Shown one piece after another: positions 48,441 through 57,764 of a DNA stretch of 64,000 bases. The position numbers and the translations under genes are program-made. The notes below the pieces were generated by a model that ran no database searches, was not told the origin of the DNA, and saw only the letters and a list, made by a program, of their open reading frames with translations. This DNA is from Deltaproteobacteria bacterium (GTDB lineage: Bacteria > JADJOY01), in NCBI GenBank assembly GCA_016713535.1, contig JADJOY010000021.1, positions 1 to 64,000 on the forward strand, read 5' to 3'. Each line of letters opens with the position of its first letter. Position 1 is the stretch's first letter.

Positions 48441-49817
48441 TCATCGTGCGCCGCGCGCGAACGACGTGACCGTGCGCAGCACGATCCCGAGGTCGAGCCA
48501 CCACGAGCGGTGCCGGATGTAGTAGAGGTCGAGCTCGAGCTTGTGGCGGGCCTCCTCGACCGAGCTCGCGTACGGCAGCTTGAGCTGTGCCCAGCCGGTG
48601 AGACCGGGGCGCACCTGGTGGCGCCACGCGTAGTAGGGGATCCGCCGCTCCAGCTCGGCGACGATCTCCGGCTGCTCGGGGCGCGGACCCACCCACGACA
48701 TCTCGCCCCGCAGCACGTTGAGGAGCTGGGGGAGCTCGTCGAGTCGGAGCACGCGCAAGCGCCGGCCGACGCGGGTGAGCCGCGGATCGCCGGCGGCGGT
48801 CCAGCGCGCCGAACCGGCCTCGGCGCCCGCCTTCATGGTGCGCAGCTTCCACATCGTGAAGGGCTGGCCGAAGCGTCCGATCCGCCGCTGCGGGAAGAGG
48901 GCGGGGCCGCGGTCGTCGAGGCGGATCGCGAGCGCGGCGGCCGCTGCCAGCGGCAGCGCGAGCGGCGTCACGGCAAGCGCGATCGCCACGTCGGTGGCGC
49001 GCTTGGCGACCTCGCGCCATGGGTCCGAGGTGTCCCAGCCGCGGCTCAGGAGCCAGTCGGCGGGGACGTGCTCGACCGGCACGCGCTCGAGCACCTCCTC
49101 GTAGAAGTCCGCTTCGGTGAGGAGCCTGCAGCCGAGCTCCAGACAGCCGAGCGCCGGGCGGAGCCACGGCTCGAGCGCGTCCTTCGCGTTGGGCACCACG
49201 AGGTCGTCGACGGCGCCCGCGGCGCAGAGGTCGCGGAGACGCTCGCCCGCTCGCTCGTCGCGCGAAGCGGACTCGTGCACCGGCGGAAGGACCCGGAATG
49301 CCCCGTCGCCGACGCGCGCGAGCGCCTCGACCGTGGCGCGCACCAGCGGGCCCTCGTGGACGAACAACACCACCCGCGGCGCGGCGCGGCCTCGGCGGTG
49401 CGCGAGCTCGCGACCGAGCAGCACGCCGCCGGTGGTGCCGAGCCAGCCGAGCGCCGCGATCCAGCGGCCGATCGGCGCGTAGCGCACCACGTAGAAGAAG
49501 AGCAGCGTGGCGAGGACGGCGAGCGTTCCGGCGGCGACGCCGCGCCGGCGTGCGAGCGAACGAGATCGCGCCACGGCCGGCTCGTAGAGGCCGACGGCGT
49601 GGCCCGCGGCGAGCATCGCCCCCACGTGGACCAGCGACACCTGCAGGGCCGGCGTGGCAGTCGGGTCGGCGAGGTACGTGGGCGACAGCCGGTGGGCGGC
49701 GTACATCGAGATCGCCGCGATCGTCACGTCGAGGACCCGCCACGGCGCGCGCTCGGGGAGCGCCGACAGTCGCGGCGCGGGAGCCGTAGCGGCCGGTGGG
49801 GTGCTGGGGGTGGTCAT
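48441..49817 (-). CDS. Undecaprenyl-phosphate sugar-1-phosphate transferase (initiating, WbaP/EpsL type)
   Basis: 458 residues from ATG 49817. The N-terminal half has about four membrane helices and a CoA-binding-like domain. The C-terminal half is a bacterial sugar transferase: KRATDVAIALAVTPLALPLAAAAAL helix, FPQRRIGRFGQPFTMWKLRTM, LDELPQLLNVLRGEMSWVGPRPE and RPGLTGWAQL. It loads the first sugar phosphate onto the lipid carrier for surface polysaccharide. The ATG overlaps the ligase stop. A continuous open frame far upstream is only antisense shadow. Confidence 0.9.
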   Translation of the reverse strand: MTTPSTPPAATAPAPRLSALPERAPWRVLDVTIAAISMYAAHRLSPTYLADPTATPALQVSLVHVGAMLAAGHAVGLYEPAVARSRSLARRRGVAAGTLAVLATLLFFYVVRYAPIGRWIAALGWLGTTGGVLLGRELAHRRGRAAPRVVLFVHEGPLVRATVEALARVGDGAFRVLPPVHESASRDERAGERLRDLCAAGAVDDLVVPNAKDALEPWLRPALGCLELGCRLLTEADFYEEVLERVPVEHVPADWLLSRGWDTSDPWREVAKRATDVAIALAVTPLALPLAAAAALAIRLDDRGPALFPQRRIGRFGQPFTMWKLRTMKAGAEAGSARWTAAGDPRLTRVGRRLRVLRLDELPQLLNVLRGEMSWVGPRPEQPEIVAELERRIPYYAWRHQVRPGLTGWAQLKLPYASSVEEARHKLELDLYYIRHRSWWLDLGIVLRTVTSFARGAR

Positions 49818-51751
49818 GGCGCCTCGGGCGGCGGCCAAGGCGGCAGCGCGTCCGCCGCGCCGCTCGCGAGCAGCGCTTCGCGCCTCGTGATCTCGTCGGC
49901 GACCAGCGGCCTGGCGGCCTCGGGTAGCTCGGGCGCGAGGACGGGCGCGAGCCAGATCGCGCGCACGAACGCAGCGAGGGCGGCCGCACGCTGATCCAGG
50001 ATCGCGTGGGCGCGGCCGACGTTGAGGTCGAGCTCGGCGCGCTCCCCCTGCGCGGCTGCGAGCCGGTAGCGATCGAGCGCGAGCCGTCCGTCGCGGGCCA
50101 CCAGCGCGGCGGCGGCGCTCGCGCTCAGGGCTCGAGCATCGCCCGGGATCCAGCGCGCGGCGAAGGCTGCTTCGGTGCCGACGGTCGCCACCAGCGCCGG
50201 TGACGGCGGCCGCGCGCCCGGTGCGAAGAGCGCACCCACCTGGGCGCGGACCCTGTAGGTCACGTGCTCGGCCCAGTAGCGCGGCAGCTCCGGAAGCGCG
50301 AGCAGCCCGAGAGCGACGAGGATCGCCACCCCGAGGGGGCGCGCTGCGCGAGGTGGTGCGGCAGCCGAGGCGAGCTCGGGGGCGTCGCGCTCGAGCCCGC
50401 GCCATGCCCGGCCCGCGGCCAGGAGCAGCGGCACGCGGGTCGCCGCGGCCTGGAGGGGAAACCACGTGAGCGCCGCGACCGCGCCACACACGAGGGTGGC
50501 GAACGCGAGCCGATCCCGCAGCAGGTCCGCGCCGCTCTCGCGGGGACGGATGCAGCGGGCGGCCGATCCGGCGAGCAGCGCCACGAGCGTCGCGAGCGCG
50601 AGCAGCCCGCCCGGCACGCCGGTGGACGCGAATGCTTCCAGATACTCGTCGTGTGCGCTCGCGAAGTGGCCGGTGAGCTCGGGGTGAGCGAGCCGCGCTC
50701 GCCCATCCACCTCCGCGGCGAGCCGGAACGGCACGAAGTCGGCCTCGAACGTGCCCGGGCCGTTCCCCGTCCACGGCTCGGCCCGCACCATCGCGAGGGC
50801 GGCGCGCCACGCGACCGGCCGGTAGGTCAACACACCGTTCCAGTCGCCGTGGCCGACCGCGCGCAGGGTCTCCGTGACTCGGTGCGCGAGCGGCGGCACC
50901 ACCAGCGCCACCACGCCGAGCGCGACCAGCACGCCCACTCCCGACGCGATCGCGCGGGCACCGAAGCGCAGCACGGCGACGACCGAAACCCCGGCGGCGA
51001 GCGCCAGCAAGCCAGTGAGGTTGCCGCTCGCGGCGAGCGCGCTCACGGCGAGCGCGAGCATCACCCCCGGAGCGCGCCAGTCGGTCGATCCCGCCACCGG
51101 GCCGGGTCGCCACAGCACGGCGGCCGCGCTGGTCGCCGCCAGCGCCATCACCAGGCCGATCAGGCCCTCGTTGCCGACGAGCGCGATCCCGTGTGCCCGT
51201 CCGCCGAGCTGCTCGATCTGGAACAGCGTGAGCCCCGCAAGCCGCTGCGCGAGGCTGAGGAGCGCGGTCACCGCCGACGCCGTCCAGAACGTGCCGAGCA
51301 GCACGCGCTCGCCACGGCCGTCGAGCGCGCGGGCCGCGCCGATCGCCACCAGCGGGGCCGAGAGTGCGATCACGCGCCAGCCTCCGAACGCGACCCGCGT
51401 GCGCGTCGCGGTGAGCGCCGCGACCAGCGCCCACCCGAGCGTCACGACCGCCAGGCCGAGCGCCGCGCGCGCGACCGAGCCGCGGTGGCGGGGCGCGGCC
51501 GTGGCCGCGGCACCGATCGCGCGTGGCCCGAGCATCGCGAGCGCCACGACCGCGCCGACCAGCGTCACCAGGCGCTTGGGGGCGTCGAAGGCCGCCTCGG
51601 CGCGCGGGTCGACGAGCCACTGGCTGGCGATGATCAGCACGGCGGCGGCGATGGTGAGCGCCGCGCCCGAGTGCTCGGTGGTGCCCGACGCCGGGCTCGT
51701 ACGCGCCCGCTCGACGTGCTTGGGCCGGGGCGCGGGCTTGCGGCGGGCCAT
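49814..51751 (-). CDS. O-antigen ligase/polymerase-type membrane protein with TPR-like tail
   Basis: 645 residues from ATG 51751. About twelve hydrophobic helices carry the Wzy_C/WaaL pattern: AMVRAEPWTGNGPGTFEADF then a periplasmic loop with ELTGHFASAHDEYLEAFASTGVPGG. The last 150 residues lie outside the membrane and read as short helical repeats of TPR type (LDRYRLAAAQGERAELDLNVGRAHAILDQ). It joins or polymerises O-units or an exopolysaccharide in the periplasm. It is divergent from the repeat lipoprotein gene at 51885. Confidence 0.8.
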   Translation of the reverse strand: MARRKPAPRPKHVERARTSPASGTTEHSGAALTIAAAVLIIASQWLVDPRAEAAFDAPKRLVTLVGAVVALAMLGPRAIGAAATAAPRHRGSVARAALGLAVVTLGWALVAALTATRTRVAFGGWRVIALSAPLVAIGAARALDGRGERVLLGTFWTASAVTALLSLAQRLAGLTLFQIEQLGGRAHGIALVGNEGLIGLVMALAATSAAAVLWRPGPVAGSTDWRAPGVMLALAVSALAASGNLTGLLALAAGVSVVAVLRFGARAIASGVGVLVALGVVALVVPPLAHRVTETLRAVGHGDWNGVLTYRPVAWRAALAMVRAEPWTGNGPGTFEADFVPFRLAAEVDGRARLAHPELTGHFASAHDEYLEAFASTGVPGGLLALATLVALLAGSAARCIRPRESGADLLRDRLAFATLVCGAVAALTWFPLQAAATRVPLLLAAGRAWRGLERDAPELASAAAPPRAARPLGVAILVALGLLALPELPRYWAEHVTYRVRAQVGALFAPGARPPSPALVATVGTEAAFAARWIPGDARALSASAAAALVARDGRLALDRYRLAAAQGERAELDLNVGRAHAILDQRAAALAAFVRAIWLAPVLAPELPEAARPLVADEITRREALLASGAADALPPWPPPEAP

Positions 51752-51884
51752 GAGCGTGTCGTGGATGCGGAGCTCGCGCGGCGACGGAGGACGACCGCCG
51801 CGGCTGCGAAGAATACGCGCGTCCGCGGTGCCGGGCCACGGCGCGGCGGCGGGCCGCGCGGGACGCTGTGGTAGCCTCGCGCGC

Positions 51885-53915
51885 ATGTCGCGTCGGCTCG
51901 CGCTCGCTTCGTGGGGAGTCCTCTTCTCGGTCCTCGCCAGCGGCTGCGTGACGCGCGAGGTGGCGTCGGTGCCGACGCTGCCGCCGCGGGAAACGGCGCC
52001 GCCACCCGAGAAGATCGGTCCTCCCGGTGGGCTGCTCGCGCCGTGGACCCTGCCGACCGCGCCCGACCCGGCAACGGTGCGCGGTAAGCCGCCGCTCGAC
52101 GTCGCGTTCGAGACGCTCGGCCAGGGCGTGGGCGCGCTCGGGTTCAAGAAGGACTTCCGGCCCGCGGATCGGTGGCGGCTCGAGCTCGTGAACCGCACCC
52201 TCGCCGAACCGCTCGCCGCGCTGCGACTGCTCGACGACGCCTCGCCGGCGCTCGACCCGAGCTTCCGCATCCGCGCCGCGGGGCAGTGGCTCGGCCATCC
52301 ACCGGAGGCGGTCGGCGGGCTGGCCGTGACACCCGTGACGATCGACGGCGCGCGCCTGCTCGCGGCGGCGGCCGAGGACTCGCCGTGGCTCGACCATCCC
52401 GAGTTCGTGAACACGCTGGCAGCGCTGGTGCAGACCTTCACCGGCGAGATCGCGCGGGGTAGCGCGCTCGCGCGCTCGGCGCTCGAGACCCTCTCGGCGC
52501 CGGATCGCGACCGGCTGGTCAAGGCGGTGCGGCGGTTCCCGATCGCCATGAACGAGCAGGACGCGCGCGAGCTCTACGCGCTCCTCGAGCGCGTCGACGT
52601 CGCGCGGATGCTGCAAGCCGGCACGGTGCTGAGCGAGGCGTCCTCGTCGCTGGCCGACGCGCTGGGCTCGGTGCGCACGCCGTGGGACTCGCCGCGCGCC
52701 GGGAAGCCCGCGAAGCGCACGGCGTCGGGCAAGCGCAGCGTGCAGGTCGCGGCGGACGGCGACGACGAGTTCTGGCCGCCGCTCTCGATCGAGACCGATC
52801 TGGGGCGGGTGGTCGTCGGCGGTCCGGACGACGACATCCACCGCGGGCCGGCGCTCGCCATCGTGGACCTGGGGGGCAACGACACCTACCTCGAGGTGTC
52901 GCCGTCGCCCTCGGCGGCGGCGCTGGTGACGGTGGATCTCTCGGGCGACGATATCTACCGCTCCGAGGACGCGGGAGGCGCGGGCACCGGGATCCTCGCG
53001 GCCGCCGTGTCGTTCGACCTCGCCGGCAACGACGTCTACACATCGCCGGGGCCGGGCCCTGCTGCGGCGGTGGGTGGCGTGGGGGTGATCATCGACCTGG
53101 CCGGCGACGATCGCTACTCGTCGGAGCGCATGGGCGAGGGGGCCGCGGTCGTCGGGCTCGGGCTCGTGATCGACGCGGCCGGTCAGGACTTCTACAGCGC
53201 CGAGACCTTCGCGCAGGGCTTCGGCGGCCCGGGCGGCGCCGGAGTGCTCGTGGACGCTGGCGGCAACGACGTCTACACGTCGCAGAGCGGCACCGTCGAC
53301 GATCGCGAGCCCGTGAAGGCCTACGACAGCTTCATGCAGGGCTACGCGATGGGCTTCCGCGAGGTGGTGTCGGGCGGTGTGGGCTGGCTCGAGGACGCGG
53401 GGGGCGACGATACCTACACCGCGAGCTACTTCGCGCAGGGCGGGGCCTACTGGTACGGGCTCGGCGCGTTGCTCGATCGCAGCGGCAACGACCGCTACTT
53501 CGCGCGCCGCTACGCACAGGGCTCCGGCGTGCACGCCGCGGTCGGCCTGCTCGACGACCGGCGTGGCAACGACAGCTACCAGTCATGGGGCGTGTCGCAG
53601 GGCTGCGGCCACGACCTCTCGGTGGGCGTGCTCCGCGACAGCGCCGGCAACGACAACTACCATGGGACCTGGATGGTGCAGGGCGTCGGCAACGACAACG
53701 CGGTGGGCCTCTTGCTCGAGCTCGCGGGGGACGACTCCTACGAGGCCGAGGGGCAGCAGTCGCAGGGCTGGGCCGGGGAGTCGCGCGGGGCCGTCGGCTT
53801 CGGCTTCCTCCTCGACGGCGGCGGCAAGGACGTGTTCCGGGGCTCGGCGACGCCGCCGCTCTGGGTCCACGAGACCTACGGCGTCGGCGTCGACGGCGAG
53901 GGGCCGATCCCCTGA
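51885..53915 (+). CDS. Large lipoprotein with about eleven [GN]D-x-Y repeats, unknown function
   Basis: 676 residues. Signal peptide with lipobox ASGC near residue 21, then a mostly helical region to about residue 290. From there a run of repeats shares the core D-x-[AG]-G-[ND]-D-x-Y: VDLGGNDTYLEV, VDLSGDDIYRSED, FDLAGNDVYTSPG, IDLAGDDRYSSER, VDAGGNDVYTSQS, EDAGGDDTYTASYFAQGG, LDRSGNDRYFARRYAQG, LELAGDDSYEAEGQQSQGW and others, 16-45 residues apart. The pattern recalls calcium-binding beta-roll or beta-helix repeats but is not the RTX nonapeptide. It is divergent from the O-antigen ligase, so an envelope role is likely. No function can be assigned. Confidence 0.75.
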   Translation: MSRRLALASWGVLFSVLASGCVTREVASVPTLPPRETAPPPEKIGPPGGLLAPWTLPTAPDPATVRGKPPLDVAFETLGQGVGALGFKKDFRPADRWRLELVNRTLAEPLAALRLLDDASPALDPSFRIRAAGQWLGHPPEAVGGLAVTPVTIDGARLLAAAAEDSPWLDHPEFVNTLAALVQTFTGEIARGSALARSALETLSAPDRDRLVKAVRRFPIAMNEQDARELYALLERVDVARMLQAGTVLSEASSSLADALGSVRTPWDSPRAGKPAKRTASGKRSVQVAADGDDEFWPPLSIETDLGRVVVGGPDDDIHRGPALAIVDLGGNDTYLEVSPSPSAAALVTVDLSGDDIYRSEDAGGAGTGILAAAVSFDLAGNDVYTSPGPGPAAAVGGVGVIIDLAGDDRYSSERMGEGAAVVGLGLVIDAAGQDFYSAETFAQGFGGPGGAGVLVDAGGNDVYTSQSGTVDDREPVKAYDSFMQGYAMGFREVVSGGVGWLEDAGGDDTYTASYFAQGGAYWYGLGALLDRSGNDRYFARRYAQGSGVHAAVGLLDDRRGNDSYQSWGVSQGCGHDLSVGVLRDSAGNDNYHGTWMVQGVGNDNAVGLLLELAGDDSYEAEGQQSQGWAGESRGAVGFGFLLDGGGKDVFRGSATPPLWVHETYGVGVDGEGPIP

Positions 53916-54121
53916 GCCACGACGGCGGGATGGCGACCGAGCGCCCGTCGGCTTCCGGGGGCGGCCGTACGGCGCGACCGGTGTGCGTTGCCTCCGACAA
54001 CGGCCGGTGTGGTCGCCGGTGATCCCGGCGTGAGGCCCGGGTACCGCGGGTCGTGGGGCGCATTGCAGCGGCGCCGCGCCGCGGGGTAGGGTCGCTCGCG
54101 GTCACCGAGGAGGTCGCAACG

Positions 54122-54787
54122 ATGAGCGCTTCGCGGATCACCGGCGGCTCGGCGGGCCGGCAAGGGCTGCGCACCGAGTTCCTCGCGCGCCGCGATTTCT
54201 TGCGGCGTGCGGCGGGTGGCGCCACGGCGCTCACGATCGCGGGCTGGCTGCCGAGCGGGTGCGCTGGATACCAGGAGCTCGTGGCGGCGCCGCAACGCGC
54301 GAACCTCCTGTTCTTCGACGAGAAGGAGTTCGCGATCTTCCAGGCGGTTGCGCGGCGCATCGTGCCCGACGAGGACGGCTGGCCGGGCGTGGACGAGGTT
54401 GGGGTCGCCGCGGCGATCGACGAGGAGCTCGCGCTGTGGCGTAACGAGCCCGCGCTCGTGCCGGTGCTCGACGACCTCAAGCTTCTGCTGCGCCTGGTCG
54501 AGCACGGCACCTGGCTCGACGGCCACGCGAGCCGCTTCACGCGCCTCGGGCCCGAGGCTCAGGACGACGTGCTGGCGAGCTGGGACGGGTCCGGCATCGA
54601 GGTGCGCCAGGTCGGCTTCCAGGCGCTCAAGAACCTGGTGATGTTCGCGTACTACGACGACGAGCGCACCTTCGCGCCGCTCTCCTACGCGGGTCCGTGG
54701 CACAAGAACACGCCGCAGGCGCCGCCTCATCTACCCGATCCAGCCGCGCCGCGTGTGACCGCGATCTTCGGGAGGACCCTGCCGTGA
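54122..54787 (+). CDS. Gluconate 2-dehydrogenase subunit 3 family protein, Tat-exported
   Basis: 221 residues. A twin-arginine signal (ARRDFLRRAAGGATALTIAG) is followed by a possible lipid-attachment Cys (GCAGYQ). The body (FDEKEFAIFQAVARRIVPDEDGWPG, LDDLKLLLRLVEHG) fits the small gamma subunit of membrane-bound GMC-type dehydrogenases. It accompanies and exports the flavoprotein subunit. The stop overlaps the GTG of the GMC gene, so the two are coupled. Confidence 0.8.
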   Translation: MSASRITGGSAGRQGLRTEFLARRDFLRRAAGGATALTIAGWLPSGCAGYQELVAAPQRANLLFFDEKEFAIFQAVARRIVPDEDGWPGVDEVGVAAAIDEELALWRNEPALVPVLDDLKLLLRLVEHGTWLDGHASRFTRLGPEAQDDVLASWDGSGIEVRQVGFQALKNLVMFAYYDDERTFAPLSYAGPWHKNTPQAPPHLPDPAAPRVTAIFGRTLP

Positions 54788-56333
54788 TCGTCACCCCAGC
54801 CGACGTGCGGAGCAATCTCGACGAGAGCTGTGACGTCGTGGTGGGGGCACCGGCGCCGGCGGCGCCGTGTGCGCGGCCGAGCTCCAGCGCGGCGGGCTCG
54901 AGGTGATCCTGGTCGAGGAGGGCGCCCACTGGACGGCGGAGGACTTCACCCAGCGCGAGGGCGAGATGCACGCCCGCATCGACGGCGGGCGCGGCGCCAC
55001 CACGACGGTCGACGGCGGCATGATCCTGAGCTACGGGCGCGCGGTCGGCGGATCGACGGTCCACTACTGGGTGAACGCGTTCCGTGCCCCGGCGTTTCGC
55101 ATGAAGGCGTGGCGCGAGCACGCTGGCGCCGAGCACTGGTCGCCCGAGGAGATGGCGCCCTACTACACGACCGTCGAGACCAACCTCAACGTCGAGCGCG
55201 TCCACGACTACCAGATCAACCGCAACAACCAGATCCTCAAGGACACCGCCGACCGCGTCGGCTGGCACTGCCAGCCGGTCACGCAGGCGCGGAAGGACTG
55301 CCTCGCGTGCAGCCATTGCATGCTCGGCTGCGCCTACAACCGCAAGCAGTCGATGCTCGTGACCTACGTGCCGTGGGCGATGGCCGACGGGGCGCGGCTC
55401 TTCGCGAGCTGCAGGGTGGAGGGCATCGAGACCGAGCGCGGCGCGGCGGTCGGGCTGCGTGCGCGCTTCCTCGACCCCGACTCGCGCGAGGCGCTCGGCT
55501 CGCTCCGGGTGCGGGCGCGCAAGGGCGTGGTGGTGGCCGCAGGAGGGCTGGGCACGCCCGCGCTGCTGCTGCGCAGCCGGCTCGCCGACGAGAGCGGTCG
55601 GCTCGGCCGAAACCTGTGCGTGAACCCCAACCTGGCGGTGGCGGCGGTGATGGAGGAAGAGGTGCTCCACCACCGCAACATCCCGTCGTCGTACGACGTG
55701 ACCGAGTTCCAGGAGACCCGCCGCGACGCAGCGGGCCGCTACCTCGAGGGCGGGTACACGTTCTTCGGCGCCGGCGCGCAGCCGGGGTTCACGGCCGCCG
55801 TCATCCCCGGGTTCGGGCGCGAGCACCGGCGGCGGCTGGTCGAGCTCATGACCCACGGCGCCGCGAGCTTGTCCGTGATCGACGACGACGCGCCCGGCCC
55901 CGGTCGCGTGACGGTCGACGCCGATGGGCGCCCGCGCTTCCACTACGAGTGGGACGAGGCGACCAGCGCCAAGGCGCGCGACTACTTCCGCAAGGCGGCG
56001 ACCCTTTATCTGGCGGCGGGCGCGCGCGAGGTCTACCTGCCGACCAACCCGCCGACGCGGATCCGCTCCGCCGCGGATCTGGCGCAGATCGAGGGCGTTT
56101 CGTTCGCGCCGGGGCGGGTCACCGTGATCGGCTCGCATCTCCTCGGCACCGCGGCGATGGGGAAGGACCCGGAGCGTTCGGTGGTGAGCTCGGACGGCGA
56201 GACCCATTCGGTGCGCAACCTGTGGGTGGCCTGCGGCGCGGCGCTGCCGAGCTCGGTGGGCATCGACCCCTCGCTCACGATCTCGTCGCACGGCATGCGA
56301 ACCGGCCAGCGGATGCTCGCCCGCTACGGTTGA
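54784..56333 (+). CDS. GMC-family oxidoreductase (flavoprotein subunit), one frameshift
   Basis: About 515 codons from GTG 54784. DESCDVVVG leads to the dinucleotide-binding GTGAGGAVCAAEL after a frame change near 54850 in a G run. SYGRAVGGSTVHYWVN is the GMC signature. GSHLLGTAAMG and NLWVACGAALPSSVGIDPS form the C-terminal active region. A Cys-rich motif, CLACSHCMLGC near residue 180, is present in this subgroup and may bind a metal or Fe-S centre. With subunit 3 it should oxidise an alcohol or sugar in the periplasm; no cytochrome subunit is adjacent. The substrate is unknown. Confidence 0.85.
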
Positions 56334-56418
56334 GGGGCGCGCCCGCTGCTCAGCTTTGGGCGGATCCGAGCACCGTGGTAGAACGGCCGCGATTCCGCGC
56401 ATTTCGAGGAGATCCCCG

Positions 56419-57717
56419 GTGTCGAACGCAAGCGCACGAGTGACGAGCGCAGGTCCGCAGGGTTGGTGGCGCGGTTGGGCGCTGGTCGCGACCCTCTCGA
56501 TCGGGCTCGGCGCCGCCTGTAGTGGCTCCGGTGGCAACGGCGGGCACGAATCGCGCGTCGGAACCCTCTCGATCGTGAGCGGCAACCAGCAGAGCGCTGC
56601 GGCCGAGGCGGCGCTCCCCAAGCCGATCCAGATCCGCGTGGTGGGCAACGACGGACTCGTGGCGCCGGGTGTGACGGTGCAGTTCGACACCGTCGAGGGG
56701 CGTGGCACGTTCGAGAGCCAGTTCGTGGTGAGCGACGCCAAGGGCATCGCATCGGTGCGCTACCACCTCGGGCGACTGCCGGTGATGAACCGCATGACGG
56801 CGCGGATCACCGGCAGCATGGTGGACCTCGAGGCGCGTGCGCTCAACGTCAACCCGCCGGTGCCGAAGCAACGGATCGACAAGCTGCCGATGCCGGAGTC
56901 GCTGGCGTTCGACAACGCCGGCAGCCTGATCGTCAGCTCGCAGCTCAACGGCTCGCTGGTGGACGTGCGCCCCGGCCCGTTCAAGTTCTCGGAAGAGTTC
57001 GTGTTCGACTACCTCTACCGCGGCAAGACGAACAGCTCCCTCACCGGGATCGCCTACGACCACGCCGGCATCCTCTATGCCTGCGACAACCGCACCGGCA
57101 GCATCGCGCGCTTCGACGGCTCCAACGAGCCGACCGTGTTCCTCGAGGGCTATCAGTTCGACCCGTTCAGCTTGCCGAACGGGATCGCCGTGAGCCCTCG
57201 CTCGAACGAGATCTATTTCTCGGACACCGAGCGCAGCCGGATCTACAAGGTCGGTCCGCAGGGACGGGACCTCACGATCGCCACCGAGGCGGTACCGCAG
57301 CCGAACGGCCTCGCGTTCAGCGGCGACGGCGACATGCTGTACGTCACGAGCCTCTCGCCGGGCGGAGTCTTCGCCTTGCCGGTGGGCGGAGGCGGGGGGC
57401 TCGGCGCGGCGACGCAGATCGCCGACCTGCCCACGGGCGACGGCATTGCCCTCGACGCCGATGGCAACATCTACGCGATCGGTCCCGAGCTCGGGAAGCT
57501 GACCAGCGGCATCTACCTGATCCCCGCCGATGGCTCGCCGGCGTTTCGCTACGTCACCGCGCCGTCGCCCAAGATCTACGCGAGCCTGGCGTTCGGCCGC
57601 ACCGGCTTCAACCTGACGTCGATCTACGTCGTGTCGCTGAACGGCACGATCGACGAGGTCGACGTCGGGGTTCCCGGACTGGAGCTCCCCGGGCCCGTCG
57701 CGCAGCCCGGTGGGTGA
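56419..57717 (+). CDS. Beta-propeller (SMP-30/NHL-like) lipoprotein with Ig-like domain
   Basis: 432 residues from GTG 56419 with GAGGAG upstream. The signal peptide ends at lipobox AAC. Residues about 50-150 resemble a bacterial Ig-like domain (PIQIRVVGNDGLVAPGVTVQF). The rest is a six-bladed propeller of SMP-30/gluconolactonase type with repeats such as PESLAFDNAGSLIVSS, LTGIAYDHAGILYACD, PNGIAVSPRSNEIYFSD and DGIALDADGNIYAIG. It may bind or hydrolyse a sugar lactone. It follows the GMC dehydrogenase by 85 bp, which would fit an aldonolactone product, but this is inference. Confidence 0.75.
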   Translation: MSNASARVTSAGPQGWWRGWALVATLSIGLGAACSGSGGNGGHESRVGTLSIVSGNQQSAAAEAALPKPIQIRVVGNDGLVAPGVTVQFDTVEGRGTFESQFVVSDAKGIASVRYHLGRLPVMNRMTARITGSMVDLEARALNVNPPVPKQRIDKLPMPESLAFDNAGSLIVSSQLNGSLVDVRPGPFKFSEEFVFDYLYRGKTNSSLTGIAYDHAGILYACDNRTGSIARFDGSNEPTVFLEGYQFDPFSLPNGIAVSPRSNEIYFSDTERSRIYKVGPQGRDLTIATEAVPQPNGLAFSGDGDMLYVTSLSPGGVFALPVGGGGGLGAATQIADLPTGDGIALDADGNIYAIGPELGKLTSGIYLIPADGSPAFRYVTAPSPKIYASLAFGRTGFNLTSIYVVSLNGTIDEVDVGVPGLELPGPVAQPGG

Positions 57718-57764
57718 CCGCCGCGCACCCGGTGCGCGCTCTGCCGGCGCCGTGTGACAGCGGG

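Noticed and set aside
48441-53534. Open frame of 1,697 codons on the reverse strand
   Set aside because: Only its first part on the left (48441-49817) is a real gene. The rest lies antisense to, or out of frame with, the O-antigen ligase and the repeat lipoprotein and has the low-complexity Arg/Ala/Gly make-up of GC-rich shadow frames.
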